Source: Halomicrobium urmianum
GTDB taxonomy: Archaea; Halobacteriota; Halobacteria; Halobacteriales; Haloarculaceae
Direction of reading: 5' to 3'
NCBI RefSeq assembly: GCF_020217425.1
Contig: NZ_CP084090.1
Coordinates: forward strand, 744,001-808,000
DNA length: 64,000 nt
Position numbers and translations under genes: made by a program. Every line of letters starts with the position of its first letter. Position 1 is the first letter of the stretch. Shown here piece after piece: positions 35,228-43,843 of the stretch. The notes under the pieces are model-generated. The model ran no database searches. It saw only the letters and a list, made by a program, of their open reading frames with translations, and was not told the DNA's origin.

Positions 35228-35299
35228 CGAGTGATGGGGAGGTCTGCTGGGGTAAAAACGTTCAGCCCCGACGGTCGGAGTTCGGAACCCGGTCCGTCC

Positions 35300-35647
35300 T
35301 CAGACGGCCGCGCCCGAGGTGAGTGAGAGCAGTTGCTGGGCGCGGTCGGCCTTGGCCAGCAGGACCTCCTTCAGCGTCGGCGGGTTCCGGACGCGAGCGT
35401 CGTCGAGGAACGACTCGGGGACGGCCAGCGTGTCCGCCGGGACCTCCTCGTCGCCCCGGACGGGGAAGTGACGCTCTTCCAGCTTCATCACGAGGGGGAG
35501 GTCCGTCCGCTCGATGCCCTCGCCCGTCGCGTAGAGCTCCCGATTGACGCGCTCGTGTTGCTCGCGGCACATCGCCGCGGTCTCCGCGTCCCTCGGTTCG
35601 ACGTAGAGGCGCCCCACGTAGTAGCCTCCCGAGAACCGTTCGAACAT
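35300..35647 (-). CDS. DUF5802-like small haloarchaeal protein
   Basis: A 115-residue soluble protein starting MFERFSGGYYVGRLYVEP, a conserved haloarchaeal N-terminus. It has no membrane segment or known catalytic motif. A TATA box lies at 35676-35684, about 33 bases upstream of the ATG. It is one of the small proteins conserved across haloarchaea with unknown function. Confidence 0.75.
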   Translation of the reverse strand: MFERFSGGYYVGRLYVEPRDAETAAMCREQHERVNRELYATGEGIERTDLPLVMKLEERHFPVRGDEEVPADTLAVPESFLDDARVRNPPTLKEVLLAKADRAQQLLSLTSGAAV

Positions 35648-35675
35648 GTGATCGGATCGTGGTAAGAGATAGCAT

Positions 35676-35684
35676 GGTATAAAT
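35676..35684 (-). promoter_or_regulatory. TATA box for the DUF5802-like gene
   Basis: GGTATAAAT on the + strand (ATTTATACC on the minus strand) lies about 33 bases before ATG 35647. Confidence 0.6.
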
Positions 35685-35881
35685 CCTCGCCGGCACGCTT
35701 TTCACGACGAGCAAACAGAGCGGCTGCGAGCGCCGTCGGACGCGCACGCGACTTCTGTGAACCGACCGGCGGGAGAGTGCCCGTACGGTGCGTAGACGCC
35801 GTCTGGGACGGTTTCGTGCCCTGATAAACGATTCAAACGGACGTGGGCCGGGCGCTGAACGGTCAGAACGGTACGCGTCGT

Positions 35882-35890
35882 TTTTTAAGT
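35882..35890 (+). promoter_or_regulatory. TATA box for the low-complexity secreted protein
   Basis: TTTTTAAGT lies about 28 bases before the chosen ATG 35915 and supports it against the upstream in-frame ATG at 35843. Confidence 0.6.
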
Positions 35891-35914
35891 ATCCGGACGT
35901 ACGAAGTGACGAGT

Positions 35915-37045
35915 ATGACCACGCGGCAGGCGGCGGTCGTCGCACTGGCGGTGCTGTGTGCCCTGGGAGCGGCGCTCCCGGCGGCGACCGCTCAGGAGAC
36001 GACGACGCCGAGCGAGGTGGGTGAGTCGGCGGGACTCGGGGACGAACTGACCGCCTTCATGCAGAGCAGCGCGGCGGAGGCGAACGACTCCGTCGAGTCG
36101 GGCATGTGGCGGTCGGCCTTCGAGTCGGCCGACGAGTCCGAGCGGGCGCGGCTGGCGACCAACCGGACCGAGCGGCTGGCGGACCGCCTCGAGCGGCTCC
36201 GCGAGCGCAACCGGACGCTGACCGCCCGCTACGAGAACGGATCGATCGATCGGTCGGCGTACCTGGCACAGGTGAGCCAGCTGTCGGGGCGCATGGCCGC
36301 GCTCCGGTCGAGCGTCAACGACACCGATCAGGCCGCAGAGGCTGCGGGCGTCGACCCGCCCGGCCTCGAACGGCTCCGGTCTGACGCGCGCAACGCGACC
36401 GGTCCCGAAGTGAACGGCGTCGCCCGCGGCCTGACGGCCGGCGGCGGCCCGCCGGCCGACGCGCCGGCCCGGGGCGGCCCGCCGAACGCGATCGACCGCC
36501 CGGAAACAGCGGGAAACGCGACGCCGGGAACGGGTCCGCCACGGAACGCCGGACCGAACGGGACGGGGGTTCCAGCGAGCGGATCGGTGGGTCCGGCGAA
36601 CGGGACGGGCGGACCGCCGGATGACGTCCGCGGTGCCGGAAACGAGACGCGCGGCCCGTCGGACGGCGAGGCGTCCGACGGGGACAGCGGACCGGCGGGG
36701 GACGCGGCCGGCGAGGGAAAGCCCGCCTCCGACGGTGACAACCCGGGAAATGAACAGGGGGGATCGGCGTCCGGTGACGGCGCGAACGGTGCCAGCAGCG
36801 ACGGACCCGGAGTCGACGACGGACCCGGTGAGGACGCCGGCGACGAGGGAGCTGGTACGGGAAACGGGCAGTCCGGTACCGGTAACGACGGTTCTGGCGG
36901 AGGTTCGGATCCCGCCGGGGACGGGGGTACCGGTCCGGCCGATCCGTCTGACGCCGCTGATGGCAGTGAGCGGGGCAACGACGGCGGCTCGGGAACCGGC
37001 GGTCCGGGGAACGGCCCCGGCGGCGCGTACGTCGTCCCTCGCTGA
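35915..37045 (+). CDS. Secreted protein: helical N-terminal domain and long Gly/Pro/Asn/Asp-rich tail
   Basis: A 376-residue protein starting MTTRQAAVVALAVLCALGAALPAATAQ (clear signal peptide). Residues 35-150 are helical and Arg/Glu-rich with repeated Asn-x-Thr/Ser N-glycosylation sites (NRTERL, NRTLTA, NDTDQ). From about 155 to the end the sequence is low complexity, rich in Gly, Pro, Asn and Asp (for example GNGQSGTGNDGSGGGSD). There is no C-terminal anchor. It may be a secreted matrix or spacer protein; the first 150 residues recur in haloarchaeal proteins of unknown role. It precedes the ArsR-like gene by 51 bases. Confidence 0.75.
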   Translation: MTTRQAAVVALAVLCALGAALPAATAQETTTPSEVGESAGLGDELTAFMQSSAAEANDSVESGMWRSAFESADESERARLATNRTERLADRLERLRERNRTLTARYENGSIDRSAYLAQVSQLSGRMAALRSSVNDTDQAAEAAGVDPPGLERLRSDARNATGPEVNGVARGLTAGGGPPADAPARGGPPNAIDRPETAGNATPGTGPPRNAGPNGTGVPASGSVGPANGTGGPPDDVRGAGNETRGPSDGEASDGDSGPAGDAAGEGKPASDGDNPGNEQGGSASGDGANGASSDGPGVDDGPGEDAGDEGAGTGNGQSGTGNDGSGGGSDPAGDGGTGPADPSDAADGSERGNDGGSGTGGPGNGPGGAYVVPR

Positions 37046-37096
37046 GGCACGGCGAGGAGACATGCTTATCTGGCGCGGTACACTACCGGGCGATGA

Positions 37097-37753
37097 ATGG
37101 ATTCCGCCGAGTTGCTCGATTTACTCGGGAACGCCAACCGCAGGCGCATTCTCCGGTTGCTGGCCCACAAGCCCTGTTACGTGACCGAGATCAGCGAGTA
37201 CATCGGCGTCAGTCCCAAGGCTGTCATCGACCACCTCTCGAAGCTGGAAGAGGCCGGGCTGGTCGAGAGTCGGACTGACGATCAGCGGCGGAAGTACTTC
37301 TCGATCGCGCGGAACCTCCGGCTGGAGGTCCAGGTCTCGCCCTACCGGTTCGGTACCAAGAGCGCCTACCCGGCCAGCCGCGGCCTCGACATCAGCACCT
37401 GTCGCCACCTCACCATCGACGTCAGTCCAGACGAGGGCGACGATCTGACCGACGTCACGCGGGAGCTCAAGCGGCTGGAACAGCTGGAGAACGAGCTCTC
37501 GATGGCCCAGCGGTGGGTCCAGGGCCGGCTCACCGAGGTCCGGGAGCGACTCAGCGAGCGCGTTGAGGACGGCGACGGCGACGGTCGCCTGTACGCCGAG
37601 GTGATCAGCGCGCTGGCCAACGGGTCCCGCGACGTCGACGCCGTCAGCCGCGAGGTAGAGGCACCGCCGGAACTAGTCGAGGAGTCGCTGAGCTGGCTCG
37701 CCGAGCGCGGCGTCGCCGAGCAGGACGGCGACGAGTGGCGACTGGCGGAGTGA
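37097..37753 (+). CDS. ArsR-type winged-helix transcriptional regulator
   Basis: A 218-residue protein. The N-terminal winged helix (LLDLLGNANRRRILRLL with recognition region VSPKAVIDHLSKLEEAGLVE) is typical of haloarchaeal ArsR-like regulators. The motif RKYFSIARNLRLEVQVSPYRFG then marks the family. A helical segment at 115-160 is likely a dimerisation coiled coil, and the last 50 residues may form a second winged helix. A weak TATA-like stretch (GCTTATCTGG, 37063-37072) lies upstream. The target genes are unknown. Confidence 0.87.
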   Translation: MDSAELLDLLGNANRRRILRLLAHKPCYVTEISEYIGVSPKAVIDHLSKLEEAGLVESRTDDQRRKYFSIARNLRLEVQVSPYRFGTKSAYPASRGLDISTCRHLTIDVSPDEGDDLTDVTRELKRLEQLENELSMAQRWVQGRLTEVRERLSERVEDGDGDGRLYAEVISALANGSRDVDAVSREVEAPPELVEESLSWLAERGVAEQDGDEWRLAE

Positions 37754-37889
37754 GCGGCGGGCGTCCTCGGGAATCGGGGAAGACGAGTCTGCCGGCGTCC
37801 TCGGGAGCGAAGCGACCGAGGGCTCGGGAGTCGAGCGAAGGCGAGTCTCCCGGTGGTCGACGGGTCGTCCTCGGTCGACAGCGGGGTTC

Positions 37890-38441
37890 TCAGTCGAGGT
37901 CCCTGGTCAGTCCGTCCCGCAGGTCCCGGCCGGCGTAGAAACTGACGAGCGCGACGGCCGCACCGACCGCGGCGCCGACTGCGACCGGCAGCCCGCCGGT
38001 CACGAACGTCAGCGTGATCGATCCGACGGCAAGCGCGAGGGCGCCGCTGGCCGCGCCGGCGACGCCCGCCTCCAGGTACCGCGGCGTCGAGGCGACCAGT
38101 CCCCCGCCGAACATCACCAGGAACAGCCCGACGAAGCCCGTGAACGGGACGACGGGGACCAGGTTCCCGAGGGCGAACACGCCGACCAGCGCCGCGCCCA
38201 GCGCCAGCAGGAAGGCCCGCGGCGAGAACAGCGACGTCGCGCGGGACTTCGCCCGTCCGGTGAGTCCGGCGTCCGTCCGGGCCTCGGCGTCCGCCGTCCG
38301 CTCGTCCGGACCGCCTGCGAGGCCGAAGTCGCCGTCACCGACCCCCTGATCGACCCCGAGGTCGCTGCCGTCCGCCCCGAGGTCGCCGACGTCCCCGAGG
38401 TCGGATTCCTCGACCTCGCGGTCCCTGGTCCGCTCTGACAT
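37890..38441 (-). CDS. Haloarchaeal membrane protein with acidic N-terminus
   Basis: A 183-residue protein. The first 60 residues are acidic and Asp/Gly-rich with repeats of the form DLGxDG. Three or four transmembrane helices then follow (about 75-97, 100-118, 122-140 and 143-165). I do not recognise the family. The convergent gap to the ArsR gene (37754-37889) carries GAGCGAAG-type repeated words common at haloarchaeal gene ends. Confidence 0.72.
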   Translation of the reverse strand: MSERTRDREVEESDLGDVGDLGADGSDLGVDQGVGDGDFGLAGGPDERTADAEARTDAGLTGRAKSRATSLFSPRAFLLALGAALVGVFALGNLVPVVPFTGFVGLFLVMFGGGLVASTPRYLEAGVAGAASGALALAVGSITLTFVTGGLPVAVGAAVGAAVALVSFYAGRDLRDGLTRDLD

Positions 38442-38607
38442 GTCCGGAACTGCGCGACCCAGCCCTAAGGCCCTTTCTCTGCGCGGACCGTCCGACGGTG
38501 AACCGGTTGCGCCTCTCAGGCCCGCGACGGGGGGATCGCCTGCCGCCGGACGGGTCCCGCCTGGTAGGAGTTGTATTACAACCCCTTCCCGGACACCTCC
38601 CAGTACT

Positions 38608-39984
38608 ATGCCGCGTCAGACACGGCGTTCCGTTCTCAGAGTGAGCGGAGTCCTCCTCGGTGGGATAGCTGTCGGGACGACGGTCACCGCCGCGGCCTCG
38701 GGCGACCGGTTCCTCGTGGACACGGCCGCTCTCGACCAGACGGCCGTCGACCGGCCGGACATCGAGGTCGTCCACGACCTCCCGGCGATCGACTTGATCG
38801 TCGTCCGCGGGTCCGAGTCCGATGTAGAGTCGCTCGGCGCCGACTACGCCCCGGACACCCGGTACTCGCTCGACCTGCCGCTGGACGACCGGATGCCCGT
38901 CGCCGACGCCGAAGCGACCGACGAACCGCTCTACGACCTCCAGTGGGACAAGCAGGTCCAGAACGTCCCCGCTGCCCACGAGCGCACCCGCGGCGAAGGC
39001 ACGCGCGTCGCCGTCATCGACACGGGCGTCGCGGCCGACCACCCCGACCTCCGGCACGCCGTCGACGAGGACCTCTCCAGGAACTTTACGGACGACGACT
39101 ACGGCGCGGGCGGCCCCTACGGCGGCTACCACGGCACACACGTCGCCGGAATCGTCGCGGCCAACGACGAGAACGACAGGGGGATCGTCGGAACCGCGCC
39201 CGCCACGGAGGTCGTCGACTGTCGCGTGTTCTCGCCGGAGGCGTTGGCCGCGTTCGCCGACATCGTCGCCGCGATCGTCTACAGCGCCGAGATCGGGGCC
39301 GACGCCGCGAACATGAGCCTCGGGGCGTATCCGGTCTCGCGCGAGGGGTACGGCGATTTCTACGGTCGGGTGCTCAACCGCGCGACGACCTACGCGAACA
39401 GCTGCGGCACGCTGCTGGTCGCTGCCGCGGGCAACGACGCGGCGGACCTGCAACACGACGGTCGCGTCTGCGGCGACTTCGACGACGACGGCTCCGGCGA
39501 ATGCATCCCGGCCGTCAGCCTGCCGAACGAGGCCGCCAACACGATGTCCGTCGGCGCGACGGGTCCGATCGGATTCGAGTGGGGCGAGGAGAGTCTCGAG
39601 GAGTCGTTCGAGAGCCCCGCGTTCTACACCAACTACGGGACGAACGCGATCGACGTCGGTGCGCCCGGCGGGGACGCCGACCTCGGCGCTGTCGGGACTG
39701 GCGTTCCCTGGCACCGTGACCTCGTGTTGAGCACGGTCGCTGAACCGAGTTTCAGCGACGACGGGACCTACGAGAGCGCTGAGTACGGCTACGAGTGGGC
39801 AGCCGGCACGTCGATGGCCGCTCCGCAGGTCGCGGGCGCCGTCGCACTCGTCGCGAGTCTGGACGACGCGGACCCGAACCGGGTCCGGGCGACGCTGGAA
39901 CAGACCGCCGACGACGTCGAGGAGTACGACGACGCTTACTACGGCGCCGGATTCCTGAATCCACTCGCGGCCGTCGACCAGTAG
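38608..39984 (+). CDS. Tat-exported subtilisin-like serine protease (S8)
   Basis: A 458-residue protease. The start at 38608 gives a Tat leader (MPRQTRRSVLRVSGVLLGG); the longer in-frame start at 38440 would bury it. A propeptide region (about 30-105) is followed by the catalytic domain with Asp138 (VAVIDTGVA), His175 (YHGTHVAG), the oxyanion Asn in AAAGNDA and Ser402 (GTSMAAPQVAG). It should degrade proteins outside the cell, like halolysin, but has no C-terminal PPC extension. Confidence 0.93.
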   Translation: MPRQTRRSVLRVSGVLLGGIAVGTTVTAAASGDRFLVDTAALDQTAVDRPDIEVVHDLPAIDLIVVRGSESDVESLGADYAPDTRYSLDLPLDDRMPVADAEATDEPLYDLQWDKQVQNVPAAHERTRGEGTRVAVIDTGVAADHPDLRHAVDEDLSRNFTDDDYGAGGPYGGYHGTHVAGIVAANDENDRGIVGTAPATEVVDCRVFSPEALAAFADIVAAIVYSAEIGADAANMSLGAYPVSREGYGDFYGRVLNRATTYANSCGTLLVAAAGNDAADLQHDGRVCGDFDDDGSGECIPAVSLPNEAANTMSVGATGPIGFEWGEESLEESFESPAFYTNYGTNAIDVGAPGGDADLGAVGTGVPWHRDLVLSTVAEPSFSDDGTYESAEYGYEWAAGTSMAAPQVAGAVALVASLDDADPNRVRATLEQTADDVEEYDDAYYGAGFLNPLAAVDQ

Positions 39985-40108
39985 CGCTCCACGGACGGCA
40001 TCGACCGAGCGCACCTCGGGTCCCATCGCCGGCGGGCTGGCGACTGTCGCCCACCGCCCGCCGCCTCGAACGAGTGGCTTCAAGTCCGCGCGGGCGGAAC
40101 GGACGCGC

Positions 40109-41356
40109 ATGAACGCAGGCGATCGGGTCCGCGTCGACCGCGCGGACCAGACCTTCGAGGGCGTCGTGTTGCCCTTCAGCTCGCCGGAGACGGTGGTCGT
40201 GAAGCTCGACAGCGGGTACAACGTCGGCGTCGACCGCGACGAGGCGTCGGTCGAAGTGCTCGAGTCGAACGCCTTCGAGGTCGAGGAGACCGAGGACGCC
40301 GAGGGCGAGTCGAAGGTGGAGTTCGACGAGGACCTGCCGACCGTCTCGCTGATCTCGACCGGCGGGACCATCGCGTCGACCGTCGACTACCGCACCGGCG
40401 CGGTCACGGCGCAGTTCGACGCCGAGGACGTCCTCCGCGCGGTGCCTGACCTGGCCGGTCTGGCCAACTACCGCGGCCGGGTCGTCGCCAACATCCTCTC
40501 GGAGAACATGACGCCGGACGTCTGGCAGCAACTGGCCCGCTGCGTCCGCGAGGAGATCGAGGCGGGCGCCGACGGCGTCGTCGTCATGCACGGCACGGAC
40601 ACGATGCAGTTCACCGCTAGCGCGCTGGCCTTCATGCTGGACACGCCGGTGCCCGTCGTCTTCACCGGCAGCCAGCGCTCCGCGGACCGACCCTCCTCGG
40701 ACAACGTGATGAACGCCGTCTGCTCGGTCGAGGCCGCCAAGAGCGACTGCGCGGAGGTGCTGGTCTGCATGCACGCCACGGAGTCCGACGACGCCTGCGC
40801 GCTCCACCGGGGCACCCGCGTCCGGAAGAATCACACCTCCCGCCGGGACGCCTTCGAGACCGTCGGCCGGGAGCCGCTGGGCCGGATCGACTACGAGAGC
40901 CGCGAGATCGAGTGGCACCGGGACCACGCCGAGCGGGGAGACGCCGACCTCGCGCTCCACGACGACCTCGAGACCGACGTCGAACTCGTGAAGTTCACGC
41001 CGGGCACCCCCGCCGAGCGGCTGGAGCGCGTCGGCGAACGGGCCGAGGGCGTCGTCGTCGAGGGCACGGGACTCGGCCACGTCAACACCGACTGGATCGA
41101 CGTCGTCGACGACCTCACGGATCAGGGGACGCCCGTCGTCATGACCAGCCAGTGCCTCGAAGGGCGGGTCTGCGACCGCGTGTACGACACCGGTCGCGAC
41201 CTGCTCGACGCCGGGATCATCGAGGGCGAGGACATGCTCCCCGGCACGGCCAAGGTCAAGCTCATGTGGGCGCTGGCCAACGCCGAGGACGTCGCCGACG
41301 CGATGCAGGAGTCACTCGCCGGCGAGATCACCGATCGGTCGGTCCCCTGGCTGTAA
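40109..41356 (+). CDS. gatD: Glutamyl-tRNA(Gln) amidotransferase subunit D
   Basis: A 415-residue asparaginase-like subunit of the archaeal GatDE amidotransferase, which turns Glu-tRNA(Gln) into Gln-tRNA(Gln). An N-terminal small beta domain (about 1-55) precedes the asparaginase fold, with the nucleophile motif STGGTIAS at 83-90 (Thr87) and the second motif HGTDTM. The length is typical. GatE is not in this window. Confidence 0.96.
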   Translation: MNAGDRVRVDRADQTFEGVVLPFSSPETVVVKLDSGYNVGVDRDEASVEVLESNAFEVEETEDAEGESKVEFDEDLPTVSLISTGGTIASTVDYRTGAVTAQFDAEDVLRAVPDLAGLANYRGRVVANILSENMTPDVWQQLARCVREEIEAGADGVVVMHGTDTMQFTASALAFMLDTPVPVVFTGSQRSADRPSSDNVMNAVCSVEAAKSDCAEVLVCMHATESDDACALHRGTRVRKNHTSRRDAFETVGREPLGRIDYESREIEWHRDHAERGDADLALHDDLETDVELVKFTPGTPAERLERVGERAEGVVVEGTGLGHVNTDWIDVVDDLTDQGTPVVMTSQCLEGRVCDRVYDTGRDLLDAGIIEGEDMLPGTAKVKLMWALANAEDVADAMQESLAGEITDRSVPWL

Positions 41357-41499
41357 GACGGCGTATCAGAACGTACACGCTCGTCGCTTTCTCGCAGTTG
41401 CCTCCGGACGGAGAGCTGCCAGTGAGCTACACGATTCGGCGCTGACTACAGGGGGGCGGGATGGCAGCGCCAGGTACCGCAGGCCCTGGTGCGATCCTC

Positions 41500-41772
41500 T
41501 TACCCGCCGCTGACGGGCGGCATCAGCGCGAGTTCGTCGTCCTCCTCGACCGCCGTCGCCAGCCCCTCCCTCTCGGCGAAGGGGTCCCGGCCCTCGTGGA
41601 GCAGGCGGAGGTGGTCCCGCAGGTCGCCGTCCTCGTCGAGCACTTCCGTCTCCAGGTCGGGGTGCTCGGCCAGCAGTGCGTCGAGCGCGTCGCCGACCGT
41701 CTCTTCCTCCCGGACGGTCACTTCGGAGTCGCCGGCGGCCTCGGCCAGCGTGGCGAACAGCTTCCACTTCAT
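41500..41772 (-). CDS. samp1: SAMP1/MoaD-like ubiquitin-like protein
   Basis: A 90-residue beta-grasp protein starting MKWKLFATLAEAAGD and ending PPVSGG. The C-terminal di-glycine is the site activated by the E1-like enzyme UbaA. The sequence pattern (VGDALDALLAEHP, ending in LPPVSGG-like form) matches small archaeal modifier protein 1, used for protein modification and molybdopterin sulfur transfer. The length is normal. The E1-like enzyme is not in this window. Confidence 0.88.
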   Translation of the reverse strand: MKWKLFATLAEAAGDSEVTVREEETVGDALDALLAEHPDLETEVLDEDGDLRDHLRLLHEGRDPFAEREGLATAVEEDDELALMPPVSGG

Positions 41773-41854
41773 GTGTCAATCGCTGTCGCGGGACGGGAAA
41801 GACGTTGTGCACTCTCCCGGCGGGTGGGAATCGAGAGCCTGGCTCGCTCGCCGT

Positions 41855-43843
41855 TCACCCGCGCCGCTCGTCGCCGTCTCGGTCGTTCTCGTCGCCGTCA
41901 GCGATCTCGGAGTCAGCGCCGTCGGCCGGTGCGTCGTCGCCGTCCTCGCCGAGCAGACCGTCGAGGTCGTTCAGGTTCTCGCCCGCGCCGCCCTCGCCGA
42001 CGAGCGGTTCCAGGTCGTCCCAGGCCTGGTCGATGACCGACGTCTCGTCGCGCTCGTGGCCGTCGGCGATCTCGGAGTCAGCGCCGTCGCCCGGCGCGTC
42101 GTCGCCGTCCGCCGGTTCCCGGTCGTCCGCGTCGGTCGACGGCGACGGGTCGTCAGCGCCGTCGGTCGTCTCGTCGCCGCCGTCCTCCGCCGGCGCATCT
42201 TCGCCGTTCTCCGGCGTCGCGCCGCCGTCACCGGGGAGCGTCGGCGTTTCGAGGTCGGATCCCGGCAGGTCGTCCGTATCCGGGAACGCGTCCCCCGTCA
42301 GGTCCGCGGCGTCGTCGGTCTCGGCGGCTGGCTCCGGGTCGGGGGCGGTCCCCTCCGCCGGTTCCCCGCCGTCGTCTGTCGCCTCGTCGGCCGCCGTTCC
42401 GTCGGCACCCGTCGGCGCTTCGCCCTCCGATCCTCCGCTCGGTGCTTCGGTCGCCGTCTCCCCGCCGTCGGACGTCTCTCCGTCGTCTCCCCTCGTGGCG
42501 TCCGCCGCCTCGCCGGCGCTCGCCCCGTCGCTGTCCGGCCCTGCTTCTGACTGCGCCGCCGCCCGCGTCCGGCCGCCTCCGTCGTCGGACTCGGCGTCGC
42601 CCACGGGCGTCGGGTCGCCGGGCGATTCGTCGTCCCCGGGCACTTCCGCGACGGCCGGTTCGTCGCCCGCGGATCTCTCTCCGACGGACGACGCTCCGGC
42701 GTCAGTGCCTCCGGACCACTCGGCGGCCTCCGAGAGCCGGCGCAGCAGGTCGGGCGTCGCGATGGCGTAGAGCACGTCGCCGGGTTCGAGCGTCCGGTCG
42801 GCCGCGGGCAGCGGCTCCGGCCGGACGTCCTCGCGGGTGATCGCGGCGACTGTCACCTCGACGTCGCCGACGCGGGCCCCGTCGAGGCGGCTCCCCGACT
42901 CGACCGTGACCGTGGCCATCGTCTCGTCGGCGGCCCGCAGCAGCGACGCGAACTCCCGGTCCGGGCGGTCCTGAACGGGCAGGGTCACCAGCCGGTACCG
43001 CTCGGTCGGGTCGAGCTTCGACGTGTCGGCGGCGTCGATTGCGACGGTCACCACGTCGCCGGCGACGCCGCGCAGTTCGCCCGTGAGGACGCGGCGTACG
43101 GGGTCGGTCTCCCACACCTGGACCAGATCGCCCGCGCTGGCGGCGTGGGCCGGATCGGCTCTGATCGCGACGGCGTTGGTCGCGGGCGGCAGCGTCGGCC
43201 CGATACCGGCGGCCCGGGAGCCGACCGCGAGGTACTCGACGGACCCGTCCTCGGCGAGCTCGACGTCGACGTGGCCGACGCCGTAGTCGGATTTGAGCCG
43301 CGAGACCAGCCGCTCGCGCAGCTCCACGCGGGTCAGCCGGCGCGGGAACAGGAAGCGGCGGCCGGACAGCGTCTCCGTCGTGGCCTCGGGAACGGGGTCG
43401 TAGCCGACGACGTCGTCGATCTCCTCGGGTAGCGCGACCGTCGTGACGCGCCCGACCGACTGGACGATTTCGCTGACGTCGGCGTCGACGTCGCGCCCGG
43501 TCGCGGCGAACAGGTCGGTCGCGAGGGCGTCGCCCAGCCGCGTCCCGGCGGTCGCGCCGAGGCCGCCGACGACGAAGAGGGTCACGTTCGTCAGCGCCGC
43601 GAGCACCTCGACGTCGCCGTCGACGTTGCCGATCTCCTGGGCCAGGAGCGGCGTCGTGTTCACGACGACGGCGACGCCGGCCAGCCCGACCAGCAGGGCC
43701 AGCCCCCGCGGGACCCGCTCGCGCACGTACCACCGGTACAGCAGCGCGACGACGCCGGCGAGCAGTCCGGCCAGCGCCGCCGTCCCGGCGATTTGGGCGA
43801 CGGCGGTGACGACCCGCTCGGCCGTGAGCTGGAGGAGCTGCAT
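41855..43843 (-). CDS. Membrane protein with RCK_C (TrkA-C) domains and long acidic tail
   Basis: A 662-residue protein starting MQLLQLTAERVVTAVAQIAG. Three helices (about 15-35, 45-65 and 80-100) are followed by RCK_C-like beta domains (about 205-300 and 300-400, with SKLDPTERYRLVTLPV and LEPGDVLYAIATPD). The last 240 residues are an Asp/Glu/Gly/Thr-rich disordered tail that contains the duplicated word DGADSEIADG. RCK_C domains bind ions or small ligands that gate channels. The ATG overlaps the stop of the next gene (ATGA), so the two are coupled. Confidence 0.85.
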   Translation of the reverse strand: MQLLQLTAERVVTAVAQIAGTAALAGLLAGVVALLYRWYVRERVPRGLALLVGLAGVAVVVNTTPLLAQEIGNVDGDVEVLAALTNVTLFVVGGLGATAGTRLGDALATDLFAATGRDVDADVSEIVQSVGRVTTVALPEEIDDVVGYDPVPEATTETLSGRRFLFPRRLTRVELRERLVSRLKSDYGVGHVDVELAEDGSVEYLAVGSRAAGIGPTLPPATNAVAIRADPAHAASAGDLVQVWETDPVRRVLTGELRGVAGDVVTVAIDAADTSKLDPTERYRLVTLPVQDRPDREFASLLRAADETMATVTVESGSRLDGARVGDVEVTVAAITREDVRPEPLPAADRTLEPGDVLYAIATPDLLRRLSEAAEWSGGTDAGASSVGERSAGDEPAVAEVPGDDESPGDPTPVGDAESDDGGGRTRAAAQSEAGPDSDGASAGEAADATRGDDGETSDGGETATEAPSGGSEGEAPTGADGTAADEATDDGGEPAEGTAPDPEPAAETDDAADLTGDAFPDTDDLPGSDLETPTLPGDGGATPENGEDAPAEDGGDETTDGADDPSPSTDADDREPADGDDAPGDGADSEIADGHERDETSVIDQAWDDLEPLVGEGGAGENLNDLDGLLGEDGDDAPADGADSEIADGDENDRDGDERRG

